DNA of 64,000 bases. It comes from Parastagonospora avenae f. sp. tritici 18332-5. Taxonomy: Eukaryota; Ascomycota; Dothideomycetes; Pleosporales; Phaeosphaeriaceae. Below, one piece after another: positions 44,606 to 55,262 of the stretch. The translations under genes and the position numbers were made by a program. Under the pieces are notes generated by a model. The model ran no database searches and was not told where the DNA came from. It saw only the letters and a list, made by a program, of their open reading frames with translations. Numbering within the stretch: the stretch's first letter is position 1; every line of letters begins with the position of its first letter. The DNA is taken from positions 62,001 through 126,000 of the forward strand of contig JAFJTR010000076.1 of NCBI GenBank assembly GCA_022559985.1, read 5' to 3'.

Positions 44606-46911
44606 GCTGTATGATGACTTAGAGAAGGGCCTCACAGCTGAACCAGAACATTACCATTGAGCAGCGATATGAATGATTTAACTATTTTCCTTTTTACCAA
44701 GATGCCCAGTGTTACCCTGGCTATCGCACGGTCTACTTCGGCAGTGATAAGCCGACAAATCAGGACTGCTGCAAGCACCCTATATGTAGTGGTCAGAAGT
44801 CGTGATAATGCCTTCAGTATTTTCTGCTTATCGTCCCAACTTTGCAATGTGACCGACCGATGATCGGACGGATGACGTTGTGCGCCAAGGCTATTACCTA
44901 CCTGCCATTTCGGAGTAAGCGTAAGATCTCTACGACCAACGTGTGGGTTACAAGGAGTACATCGAGCAAGACTACAAACGAGACTTAGACGCGCTACCGA
45001 TCGCTGCCGAGGAAGCAGGGCCTCGAGCGACACACAAAGACTGAAAACGAAGTACTCCACGCCGACAGGCACGGCGACCATTTCCACGATTGAGCTTGGG
45101 GTATGGCGACGACAAGAACCTTCGGCTCAGTCGTGCATGTACTGTTTATTCAGTGTAGCCATGCAACAGTCCTAAGACACATCGACCCAGGTACCAGTCC
45201 TGCAGCCATGAAGCCCGAAGTTGCTTTAGCGCGTTCTCTGTTTGTCTCCGTTGCTACTTATGTGTATCGATTGCGAGTTCGGTGGTGTCGGAGGATGCGC
45301 ACAGTACAACGCGGATACTCCCGAGGTAATATCGCTGACAGCATGGTCCAGTGCTGTATCATAACAAAGTACTTCATTCGCCAGCATTGTCTATTGGCCT
45401 ACGTTGTGGAAGACTGAAGAAGATACGGCACATGAAATTGGTCGAGATATCGATGAGCGAGTGTAAAGTTTCTACGTTTGTCAGTATCATAACTGCTGAG
45501 GAGGAATGTGATGCCACAGCGACAGTGCTCACCTTCACCTGATGTGGAGTTGACCGCGTATACCTAGGTAGTGCAGGGTATCGTGTACATACAGCCGCAC
45601 ATAACAATATCTATCCAGTCGCTCAGTGTTGTCACATCACCATGATTCTCCTGTGACCTTAGCAATTACCTTGCTGGGTGTATTCAGCGTGCATACAGCC
45701 ATGCTGATGTTCGCTGTCGAAGTCGGCAAGTCGGCAATCTGCGGCATGCCAAGCGCTTATGTAACCACCATCACCACCTTCGAAGTCCAGCCTCACCCTC
45801 CTCACCTCATCAATCTGATCACAAACCTTGCGGTCCAGGCCGCATACCCGTTGGCTAGCCAATACAGGAACGATCATAGACCGGAAGCTGTGCTCACCGA
45901 GCGTGCGCCATCTCCACGGATCGTGTTTGCTTGCCATCAGGCCTGTATGAAACCGGTGTTGCTGCACTAAAGAAACTTAAGACCCAAAACGGTCGCACGA
46001 AACTCCAACCCACAAATGTTCGCACTCAGATATGCATCAACTCCGCGAAACACATCACAAAAGAGCCTGTGACACAGCGGATGCACCGATTCCGCCTGGC
46101 CAACGATTTCACTATTGGGAGATCTCCTGAGTCACGCTCATCGTTCGGGTTGATTGTTGTGGCCGAGGAGTGGCACCTTTCCCTCGTGGAAGGATCATAC
46201 ATGAGGACTAGTTATAGAGGAACTCATTGCCTTCAGTCCCTGGTGAATTGCCTCTTTATTTTACTGATAGTCTATCTAGATCACGGCCTCCATATCTAAT
46301 AGTTCACATTCATTACCGCTTCGATGCGATTCATCTCAGCCACTGTATGTTTCACTAGGTTCAGGGATACATTTGAGTTTGGTGCCAAGCTTTCTCATCC
46401 TCCGACCATCGATGCTTAGGTATGGCTATGGCTTGAACTAGGCCAGGACGGGATTGAATGATGTTCGGGTGATCTCTCCGCGCGCACCAGATGTTTCTGT
46501 CAGCGGAGAGTTTCGGTATCTCCATCCCTGTTACACTTTGAGCCAAGCGACTACACTAAATCGTCTCATGAATTGTCACCAAGGTCTATCATTGGTCCTG
46601 CTGTCGACACGATGCCTGATGTGCATCAACTCCAAGTTTCCAAATCCAGGTGGATCAGGCGGCGAAACTACCAAACGCAGTTTGATGGACTCTATTCTTG
46701 CTTCCGAGGTGTTTCGATACATCTGCCCAACGCAAAACCTTCTGCCAAGATGTTGTTTTTCGTGCTTCATGTTGGCCGCGAAACAACAATTCGATCACTT
46801 CACACGTCTTGGCCAAACCTCAGCCCCTCAGACATCCGTTCTAGCCACAGGCGATGCAACATGGCGAGTTCAAGGCAAAGGCACATAGATTGCTGCTATG
46901 GATGGAGAATG
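44606..46911. other. Intergenic, 2.3 kb, no gene seen
   Basis: Divergent region between the amidase and the Egh16-like gene. Many overlapping short frames on both strands, none with family resemblance. No repeats with clear boundaries. Confidence 0.3.
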
Positions 46912-46917
46912 TATAAA
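46912..46917 (+). promoter_or_regulatory. TATA box of the Egh16-like gene
   Basis: TATAAA 150 bp upstream of ATG 47062, followed by a pyrimidine-rich leader (46975-47040), as in strongly expressed fungal genes. Confidence 0.6.
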
Positions 46918-47061
46918 GGGAGGCGAGGCCGCGACAGAAGAAGAGCATCATCAGCACTCAGGTTCCCAACCCACTACTACAGTAATCACTACTTCACTCT
47001 TCCATTCTACCTAATAACCCTTCTACTCTTTTCTCTAATCAATCCATCTGACCGGTTCAGC

Positions 47062-48309
47062 ATGTACTTCACTAAGTCTTCCGTTGTTGCTTTCAGCCTT
47101 TTGGCTTCTTCTTCGCTCGTGGCTGGCCACGGCGCCATCATCGGTGCTACTGGAGATGCTGGTGGCCAGGGTTCTGCGATCGGTGTTGACCCCAACACTC
47201 CTCGTGACGGAACCAACCGCAACCCGTTCCAGCAGGACTCTACTCGCTTCCGTGGCGATGCCGCAGCTACCTGCGGTGAGACTCTTGGTGGAGGCGACAA
47301 TGCCGTCGAGGCTGGAACTGCACAGGTTATGCAGCTCAACGGTGGTACCCTTCCCCAGGTCACTGCTGGTGGTCAGGTAAGACGTCTCCATTCGATCCGC
47401 AATTTCACAGCTCACACTCCCCAGATCATGATGACTGTTCACCAAGTCAACTCCGACGGTGCTGGCCCATACAAGTGCATGATCGATGCCACTGGCGCAG
47501 GTACCAACTGGCAGCCTATCACTGTCACTCAGAACCTTCCGGGTAACGACCGTGGACGCAACCGGGACACTCAGATGCAGGACCAGCCTCTCACTGCCTC
47601 CATTCCTGCCGGAATGACTTGCACAGGAACTGTCGCTGGTCAGAGCAACGTCTGCATGGTCCGATGCCAGAACCCCGCTCGTGCTGGTCCTTTCGGCGGC
47701 TGTGTTCCTGTTCAGATGGCCGGCGCTGCCGCAGCTGCGCCTGGTGAGTGATTCCACACACATTCTTTTCAACCATGGACTGATCAATTTAGCTGCTGCC
47801 GCCCCTGCTCCTGCTACCGCCGCGAGCCCTGCTGTTGCTGCAAACCCCAATGTTGCCGCCGGAGCCAACGCTGCTTCTTCGACTGGTGTCAACCAACCTG
47901 GTAAGTCATCACGAATGAACACTCTTCAAGCACAAACTAACTCTATTAAGCCGCTGCTGGAAACGCTGCAAACGCGCAGGCCGTCGCACCTGTCGCCAAC
48001 GCTGCAAATGGCCAGGCCGCCCAGCAAGCCCAGACTCCTCAGGCATCCGTTAACACCGGTGCCACCACCGGGCAAGTCGCTCAGCCCGCAGGAAACGCGA
48101 ACGCTGGACTTGCTCAGACACCTCAGACTGGCAACACCGGAGCGACCTCGAACACTGGAGCGACTTCGAACACCGCAGCTGCTCCTCAAGCTGTAGCACC
48201 GATCGCCGGCGCTGCAGCCCGCAAGCGTGCTGCCCTCCGCAACTCGCAGCCCCAGCTCACCAACGACGACCAGGAGGAGGAGCTCGACCTCATCGACGGC
48301 GACAACTAA
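47062..48309 (+). CDS. Egh16/MAS1-like secreted protein (appressorium-associated family)
   Basis: Small secreted protein of the gEgh16/MAS1 (GAS1-like) family, whose members are expressed during host penetration in several fungi. Four exons, 47062-47376, 47425-47743, 47793-47900, 47951-48309, total 1101 nt (366 aa). Introns of 48, 49 and 50 nt; the first is divisible by three without stops. Signal peptide MYFTKSSVVAFSLLASSSLVAG, then the mature protein would begin HGAIIGATGDAGGQG, so the N-terminal residue is probably histidine. The core has paired cysteines (ATCGET, YKCMID, MTCTGT, NVCMVRCQNP, GGCVPVQ). After residue 212 comes a long Ala/Pro/Gln/Asn/Thr-rich tail, carried on the two short 3' exons, then a KR site (AARKRAALRNSQ) and a very acidic end (DDQEEELDLIDGDN). 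No damage. Confidence 0.88.
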
Positions 48310-49893
48310 GCGCTTCGCCCTACACCTAATACATAATGCCGCGACTTTGATAGAGCGCAAGAGATGGATGCAACAAAAAAGACGCATAATGGGAATGTAT
48401 ATACCCCACGATCAGCATGTAGATAGAGACATGGGAACGGGTAACGAGAAAAGGCGAAGGATGGACCGGTCTGCGACCGCATCTACGAATATTTTCTTAT
48501 TGGGTATGCGTTTGGTTTAGTTTGTTGTTTTTGGTTGCGTGGTGGTTGGGACTGGGAACCCCTGACTGTATACGCTCCTTACTAGTAATCGATATTCAGA
48601 TTTTCTTTTTTTCGACCTTGGTCTCCAATTGCATGATATGAACGGCGATAGTGACTAACATGAGGCCTGACAGCCTCAGGCGTCGTACGGATAAGCTTTT
48701 GATCGCCCTGGGTGGGGCTGGGGTGCCGGTGAACTGTTTGGTAAGGGTCTGAGCTGACTAGGGCGTTCGGGTTTCAGGTGCGTTTTGCGACATCACATCT
48801 ACCTATTTTAACCACAATCCCATGTCACGCATTGATCGGTTATAGGGTAAACTATGCCTCGGCTAATAGGTGTGTCGCAGAATCGTGCACGATATTTGCA
48901 ATCGAGTTGCAAATTTTGATACCTACCTAGGTAGTCACACATCCGTGGACATAGGCCTGGAGCAACACAGAGTCGCTACGTAAAGCACACATCATGGTCA
49001 TGTATCTGGAAACTGTACACAGTAATCTCGATGTATTGCCGAGATTTTGGATATCCACGAATGCTTCCAGACTACTTCGACTTTGCCATGCAGACGGAGC
49101 GCACTACTCTGACGCTCGAGCCTTCCTTCTTCGACACACCACTGCCAAAGCTACGGACTGCCGACCATCTTCTATATTGGCTGCAACTCTCACCATCAGC
49201 TTTGCAATTTACACGTTCATCACTCCAGTATTATGTCCTACCGCATGGTCTTTGAGTTGCCGGCCCAGGCAAAACGTAAATATGGTCTCGATGAATGCAT
49301 GCAGTTTCGACCCAGGCATCGTTCAGGGTGCGCCCAGCAGTGCAAAAACGGATAACATGTAATACTCGAATATCACCTTGCCTGTTTATATTAACTATAT
49401 AGTGATTGCGCACAAGACGCCAACATTCTACGTCGCCTCGCTACGCTGCCAGGTGAGAGAAAGCCATGTAAGAGAAAGCTAGGTGAGAGAAAGCTAGGTG
49501 AGAGAAAGCAGCACTGAGAGCAGATACACATATAGTTCTCGTCCACCCACCAATCTCGCCGTTACCTCTCTTCTGCTTCCATCCTCTCATAAACTGCTTT
49601 TCGACAGACTGCTGCCAAAGCTTCAAATCAGCGACCATCTTCCAACATGGCAACCATCAGCATCCAGATACAGGCACGAAACACTGCGCCACCTGGTCTC
49701 CGCGCCCAAGTGAAGCGCCACAGTAATTTAACGTATATCTGTAAGAAACCGAATGTTCTTATGTATGTCGTGTAGATCGAACTCAGCCGGCGAGTTGACC
49801 AACTCGCCCGACCTCGCGGAGCTTTCGGGACTGATTCTGGGACGTCTTGCGCTTAGAGCCCTGCTGATCTTGTTGGACGATTGGAACATACTC
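48310..49893. other. Intergenic with degenerate duplications
   Basis: No gene. Two diverged copies of about 75-100 bp are seen: around 49120-49195 and around 49590-49665 (both with CTGCCAAAGCT and GACCATCTTC). A 15-bp tandem repeat lies between them. This looks like old duplicated debris next to the decayed gene at 50.1-51 kb. Confidence 0.4.
49451..49510. repeat. Tandem repeat, four 15-bp units
   Basis: Units AGGTGAGAGAAAGC(C/T/A), the second one slightly changed (ATGTAAGAGAAAGCT). No function evident. Confidence 0.85.
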
Positions 49894-49940
49894 CTACTCT
49901 CCAAACTCCCCGTTGTCGAGTCCGGGATCCTCGTGGACGC
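49894..49940 (-). pseudogene. Duplicated 3' end of the unknown gene at 50.1 kb
   Basis: On minus the sequence encodes VHEDPGLDNGEFGE followed by TAG (49896-49894). It matches the end of the neighbouring gene (IHDELGLDNEESGE, stop 50146-50144) 250 bp away. Upstream of this remnant stops appear at once, so only the tail was duplicated or survives. Confidence 0.6.
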
Positions 49941-50143
49941 TTCTTTCTGCCTGTCCTCAGATGCCTCACACAGCTACAACAAGATAACGATAGTTAAGAC
50001 TGTGTGGCATCGAGGTCTTTTCGGTAGTTTATCAAGCGCTGATAGGTCGTTGAACCTATTTAGGCTCATACGTATGTTGTTTGCTTTTTCGATCTACTCG
50101 ATCTGAGCTGTACGAGGATGTGGAGACCAGAGAGCGCTTCCTC

Positions 50144-51000
50144 CTACTCCCCGGACTCCTCATTGTCGAGCCCAAGCTCATCATGGATGGTGCGGATATG
50201 CGCATACGCCTCAGTTGCTTTGTCCTTCCAAGCGACCTTAGCGGCATGACGAATGCGAACATCAGGCAGCGTTTCCTGTCATCTGTAGGTTTGTTGGGGA
50301 ACGATGACTAGGCGGGTCAGGTGGTCGCCCTTGAAAGCTTTTCGGAACATTGCAAGGCGTTGCTCCTCGCTCCGGCGCCAAAATGGTGTCAACTTGGCAG
50401 CTTCGCCCTGCGCCGCAGTGTTCAGCCGCGCAACGTTGACGCGGGCTTGAGGTGGCGTCTGCCGCATGGTCCGGTAAAGCTCTTGGTCGCGGATCGCGCG
50501 AACCTACTCGAATCCACGTAGTCTTCGGCTCGCGCCACGGCTTCTTGGAAGGCCTCGTTGTACGTCTCCGTCTGAAGAAGCTCCAAGGCAGTGATCGCGT
50601 CTTGACATGCCTGCTGATTCGCCAGCCTCGTTGCTACCTCTGCTGCAGACTCTCCGGCTACTGCAAAACCAAACTTCCGGACGTCACACGCCCAGTTGGT
50701 GAGGTGGACCTCACATGCCGTGGTGGACATCACTCCAGGCAGATACCTCTGAATGTACGACGGCTTGTCAAACCGCTCCGTAAAGATCTCGCCCTCAACG
50801 GCCTTGTAGAACTCTTTGGCCCACTGAGCTGCTTGTGGTATTCCGGCTGCACCACAGAGCATGTCCTCCATGTCTTCCGGTAGTGTGCCAGAGTGTACAG
50901 AGATGATGCGCGCCCTTGTTGTAGCTGCATCCCTCGTGCTGAGTTTGGCGGGAGGATCGGTGTCGACGCCGCTTCCCGGTATGCGTGGGGTGATTCTTCA
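50144..51000 (-). pseudogene. Unknown protein gene, decayed
   Basis: Read on minus. From about 51000 a frame with good coding character runs through DTDPPAKLSTRDAATT, GTLPEDMEDMLCGAAGIPQ and GEIFTERFDKPSYIQRYLPG to ARAEDYVDSSRFA near 50505. There a one-base shift is needed to continue with IRDQELYRTMRQTPPQARVN and FWRRSEEQRLAMFRKAF, then VIVPQQTYR. A TGA near 50280 follows in the same frame, after which QETLPDVRIRHAAKVAWKDK continues to the stop at 50144. One frameshift plus one in-frame stop indicate a pseudogene. No ATG could be assigned and I do not recognise the family. The composition (charged, helical, no membrane segment) suggests a soluble protein. Confidence 0.55.
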
Positions 51001-51445
51001 GGCTTGGGTAGGCAACTCGGAGAATAGAGTGGCGAAGGGGTAAGCGGCAATAGTGTGGCGATAGCCAAGGCTGGGTATAGTCAATGTCTTTCTAAGAAAC
51101 TTTACGATCGAATCGACATTTGAGGCTATACAGGCTATTATATAGCTTGCTAGATATACTCTGAAAAGGCCGGGAGTCTGAGCAGAGCGGGCACGACTGG
51201 TTACGCTACCTGGAAATATGTGTCTTGAAGTTCGCGACCGTATGCGCGTGACATTTTCGTTTGCATATTATCTGGTAATAGTACTAGCCCGGCTAACTAT
51301 GATGCGATTGATAGGAGTCGTAGCTGAACTGGCGTTACATGTCTGGGGTGAAGAGAGTTCTCTCGACGACAATCAGCTGCGCATCTCAGCTTACATTCAC
51401 ATGTCCGAGCACTGTCTTTATTTCCCTTCCTCATACCATGACTGC

Positions 51446-53575
51446 CTACTCCCCAACAAACGTCGCTTCATCCCAACCATACACCCTTCTCAAGCGCCGG
51501 GAAAGAATCAACAATCGCGGCCCCTCAATGCGCGACTGGTGTGGTCTATGTATCGTCAGATCCCTCCTCACCTGCATCTTCTCTGAAGGGACGAAGGTGT
51601 ATATCGAGCCGACTTTAGGGTTGATGGAGAAGCCCAAATCGACCATGGCAGCTACGAAAGTCTCCCACCTCACTGACCCGCGAGACGTGGATGAGCGAGA
51701 GAAGAGCGAGGAGAAGACGATGGCGGTCGAGGATTTGACGTTGAATGTCTGCTTTGGTTGAGATGGCTGATTTTTTTCGGAGGCGACATCGGCCGCTTGG
51801 GGTGTGATGCTGTAGACTGATGGCTGAGCTGGTCGTGTCTTTTCTTTCTGCTTGCGTTGCTGGATCTGCGACTCTGGGGATTCTGGAGCTGTCGGAGTGA
51901 TATATTCCGTCTTCTTCTCGTTCGACTTCGCCTTTTGTTGATCATGTTGCTTTTGCACGCTTGAAATGCAGTCTTCTACCAGATCTTGGTACAAACAACC
52001 AATCTTCGTCCCAGTCTTTTCTTGGAGGTACTGATCTAGTGCTGTAAGAGCGCCGTCAGCCATACCTGGCTCCAACAAGTTGTCGATTGGGACAGCGAAG
52101 TCGCCTAAATCTACTCCATCCTTGAGCGCTCGGAGCTCGTTGTCTATAGCTGCATATCCAGCCACGAAGGGCTGGCTCTTCTTGAGATTGGCGACGGGGA
52201 GTTGCACCACCTGAGAAAGCGACTGGATGAAGGTCACAATGACTGCCAGATCTCCCAGAGTGTCATGTTCGCGCTCAGACAGCTTATCTTGCTCAAGGGG
52301 ATGAGCTCGATGAAGGTCTTCCAGCTGTTGAAGCCACCGAACAGCTCCGGACCAGTTTACCTCATCTTGACAGAGTCTGAGCATGTAATGCAGCTGCGGA
52401 TTCTCTACGGTCAGGGATTCGGGACTGCGTTTGAGTGTGATGCGTGCAACATCATCTTTTCGCGAGGTGGGCATTCTCTTGAACCATTTGCTACCACCCA
52501 TTCCGACAGCCACACTCCGCTTGAAGGATGTCTGGACCCGTTGATACTCGAGATGGCAAGTATTTGCCAGCTCTTTCGCGACAGTTGCTCGGAATTGCTT
52601 GTCTGGTGTGTCTTTCAGCAAAGCTAGAAGCTTAATTATGTAGTTCCATATGGCAACAGTCTTCATTGAGTTGTGGACCACGTCAAATACAGCACCGCTG
52701 ATGTATTTATCGGTGTGAACGGGCATGATACGGCCCTTCTCGTCCGCTATTAACTCCGGTCGAGTAAAGAAACAAAAGTTGACTTCGTGGGCCAGGACGG
52801 TGGGCTCCGTGGAAATCATACTGATCATATCCTCTAGAGAAGAGCACTTGTCGCGCGCAATTTCGAAAAGGTCTGGAAGCTCCAGCGTTTTAGGCGGCGC
52901 ATGGATTGACAGTTTTGATAACGCTACAGTACCGCCATCAGAAGAGCTTTTCGGGCGCTTCGCCTGCGTTCGTGTGGTAGACCCAGTATCGAGGATGTCT
53001 TCGATGACAATGTTGAGAAGCTGTAGCAGATTGATTTGTCGCATCAGGATTAGGTCGCCAGTAGCTTGCGGAACGATAAGCTGGGCATCCATGGCTTTCT
53101 TCATGGTCGCGAGAACCTCAGCCCGCTTGCTGGCAGCAATCTTGACCGACTGACCGTATCCATCTTCGGTGATGAATAAAGTGTAGCAGTTCTTGAGCTC
53201 AGACGCGTTGTTCAATTTCAGATTTTTACTCTGCATCATGTCGACTATGTGCGCATGATCTCCAGGACGGCCATTGAATCCAGTCGTGTATTGGGTCTGT
53301 AGTGGTACGGTTGCTCGGAATTTGAGCATATCGAGCAAGAAGTCTGACGAAGGTGACGCAATATCGCGGATGTTCCATTCTGGTATGAATTTGTAGACAT
53401 TTTCGAGACTTGTATCTTCGGCATGCTTGAGGACTGCACCCTCATGGGCGCCATTTCTCAAGATTTGTGTTCGCTGTTCTTGGCCGAGCGATCGCCACAT
53501 CTGTTCAATCTTGGAGTCATGGCGCTGGTATTTCCGTGCGAGGTCGCTGTGGAGCTCTCTGATTGTCTCATCCAT
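51446..53575 (-). CDS. Large fungal protein of unknown function with conserved C-terminal domain
   Basis: Single exon, 709 aa, ATG at 53575. The body is mostly helical and charged (DETIRELHSDLARKYQRHDS, KIAASKRAEVLATMKKAMDA, LLQLLNIVIEDIL) without membrane segments. A low-complexity Gln/Lys/Pro linker follows near residues 545-615. The last 85 residues form a domain I recognise from the C-termini of many uncharacterised ascomycete proteins: VFSSLFSRSS, GSVRWETFVAAMVDLGFS, GSIYTFVPSEKM, TIHRPHQS, ILSRRLRRVYGW. Its pattern (small basic alpha-beta fold with HRPH) is similar to HicA-like folds, but I cannot establish homology from reading alone. No catalytic function is proposed. No frame damage. 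Confidence 0.75.
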   Translation of the reverse strand: MDETIRELHSDLARKYQRHDSKIEQMWRSLGQEQRTQILRNGAHEGAVLKHAEDTSLENVYKFIPEWNIRDIASPSSDFLLDMLKFRATVPLQTQYTTGFNGRPGDHAHIVDMMQSKNLKLNNASELKNCYTLFITEDGYGQSVKIAASKRAEVLATMKKAMDAQLIVPQATGDLILMRQINLLQLLNIVIEDILDTGSTTRTQAKRPKSSSDGGTVALSKLSIHAPPKTLELPDLFEIARDKCSSLEDMISMISTEPTVLAHEVNFCFFTRPELIADEKGRIMPVHTDKYISGAVFDVVHNSMKTVAIWNYIIKLLALLKDTPDKQFRATVAKELANTCHLEYQRVQTSFKRSVAVGMGGSKWFKRMPTSRKDDVARITLKRSPESLTVENPQLHYMLRLCQDEVNWSGAVRWLQQLEDLHRAHPLEQDKLSEREHDTLGDLAVIVTFIQSLSQVVQLPVANLKKSQPFVAGYAAIDNELRALKDGVDLGDFAVPIDNLLEPGMADGALTALDQYLQEKTGTKIGCLYQDLVEDCISSVQKQHDQQKAKSNEKKTEYITPTAPESPESQIQQRKQKEKTRPAQPSVYSITPQAADVASEKNQPSQPKQTFNVKSSTAIVFSSLFSRSSTSRGSVRWETFVAAMVDLGFSINPKVGSIYTFVPSEKMQVRRDLTIHRPHQSRIEGPRLLILSRRLRRVYGWDEATFVGE

Positions 53576-53892
53576 CTTGAGTTGGGAGCAAACAATGGTT
53601 GATGCGGAGAGGAAGGAAGAGTTGACGTTTTGAGTATGCGCTAGTGAGTGCGCTAGTCTTCTTCCGACATAGCCTCCGAATCACGTCCGAATCGTACCTC
53701 CGCGTCACCACTTTGGAAACTTTCACCGTCAGACTCCGGACATTGAAGTCGAACTCGAACAGGAATCTTTCATTCTCAGATACTAACAGCTATTGTGAAA
53801 TTCTATTCCAGGGTTTACACATCATGATCAACTGCCGTTAGTCATGGCGCAACACGCCAGTCAATGGATCATGAGAGGGAAACTTTAGTTTG
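53576..53892. other. Intergenic, short
   Basis: Promoter of the 709-residue protein and 3' region of the next gene. Nothing else seen. Confidence 0.3.
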
Positions 53893-54414
53893 CTACGTAT
53901 TGAGTACCTTCCCCACTTCATCGTGATTGCTGCCATTCCCACCATCCCTCATGTCCAACAAAGCACTACTCAGCTGACCAGTACCCTCGTTCTGATTTTG
54001 ATCCGCGCTCCCCGCTGTAGAATCACCTGGCTCACGAGTGCCATTGGTACCGTTTGTGGTCGCTGCATTCCTGTCCTTAGCTGCCCGGCGATTGTGCCTT
54101 TCGTTTGGGGCGATACATCGCGCGGCAACTTCACTGTTCCCTGAATATTGAACACCAGTGCTGTTTGTGGTTGCGTTCATGCTTGAAGAGCTAGTTTCAG
54201 TGGTGCTAGGTTGGGTGCCGTTGGTACCATTTGTGGTCGCTGCATTCGCGGTTGTCCCTGTACGGCGATTGCTTCTTGCTGCTGGGTTGGTGCGTGGCGC
54301 AGGGCATTCACTGTTAACCGAAGGTTGAACACTAGTGCCATTTGCGGTAGCATTCGTGCTCGTAGAATTGGTGTCTGGAACTTCATCAAGCATATCTGCA
54401 TCTTTGTGAGGCAT
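53893..54414 (-). CDS. Low-complexity Asn/Thr/Gly-rich protein with two internal repeats
   Basis: Single exon, 173 aa, ATG at 54414 with a TATA box about 110 bp upstream. After MPHKDADMLDEVPDT it consists of two related units of about 55 residues. Unit 1 contains TNATANGTSVQPSVNSE and NAATTNGTNGTQP; unit 2 contains MNATTNSTGVQYSGNSE and NAATTNGTNGTREP. Between them lies an Arg-rich patch (NRRTG, NRRAAKDR). The C-terminus is Gln/Gly/Asn-rich. No signal peptide and no domain. Disordered, function unknown. The DNA repeat units could expand or shrink by slippage or recombination. Confidence 0.55.
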   Translation of the reverse strand: MPHKDADMLDEVPDTNSTSTNATANGTSVQPSVNSECPAPRTNPAARSNRRTGTTANAATTNGTNGTQPSTTETSSSSMNATTNSTGVQYSGNSEVAARCIAPNERHNRRAAKDRNAATTNGTNGTREPGDSTAGSADQNQNEGTGQLSSALLDMRDGGNGSNHDEVGKVLNT

Positions 54415-55262
54415 ATTGGGTTGCTGTTAGACTTGAGCTTTTGTAGCAGGGTTTTCTTAATGTGTTTAGATTGGTAATCCGCTTTTGAATGCCAATAAAC
54501 GATGAAGATTGCTCGCCAGGTTTTTTATAGTACAGCTGCAGTTATGACACATTACCTCTGGCGTTACACAGTTACTCATTTTGTCTGACAGGTTTATAGA
54601 GTCACGACTTTGTTTACTCTTCCTCAAAGTCACACTTACGACTCATGTACAGAACCGAGAAGCGCAGCTCATAGAATCCTGCGATACTATGATTAGGTGC
54701 CTGTGTGTAAAAAGGTATAGATCAATTGCTATCAGTCGCGGTGAAATACGAACGTCAGCCCGGGAATTTGAAATCTCTCTTGAGCCTGTAATTATACACT
54801 TACGATGACTGTCGCATTCGAGCGTTAGTGATACTGCGTATAGCTTCAGGCTACTAGTTCAATCAGAAAGTCCTGGGTGATGCCCTTGAGAACCTGCAGT
54901 GAGACATGACATGCCATTGAGACACAAATTGCATCCGCCAAGGCATCTAGCTTGTAGAGATAGATATTTCTGCATGTTTGCCTCGAGATTCACTCTGACT
55001 GAGTTCAAGCTTGAAGTTATTGTAATGATATTGATATCTCACACTGCGCGACGTCGGCACCGAATACCGTGATACCTCGAAGATCATTGCAGCAATAGAA
55101 TTCGGAGCATAGCGGCTCCTGAACATCTTCAAATCTTCGTCGTGCATCACGTGTGGCTGGAAAGTGTTGCGTATACCTTCGGGCTTCACCATCAGCCGTC
55201 TCTCCGCACTGGCAACACCGGCAAGTCTTTTCCCACCCCATCAACTCTTCTCAAGCTTTCTT
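54415..55262. other. Intergenic
   Basis: Apart from the TATA box nothing recognisable. Confidence 0.3.
54521..54529 (-). promoter_or_regulatory. TATA box upstream of the low-complexity gene
   Basis: TATAAAAAA on minus, 107-115 bp before the ATG at 54414. Confidence 0.5.

Noticed and set aside
44632..45087. Minus-strand frame of 151 codons upstream of the amidase
   Set aside because: No signal, domain or conserved pattern; lies in the presumed promoter region.
46180..46200. Similarity to the end of 18S rRNA (GTGGAAGGATCAT)
   Set aside because: Only a dozen bases, with no rRNA sequence before it; chance match.
47035..47922. Minus-strand frame of 295 codons
   Set aside because: Antisense of the Egh16-like exons, produced by their codon bias; Ser/Val/Thr-rich without domain.
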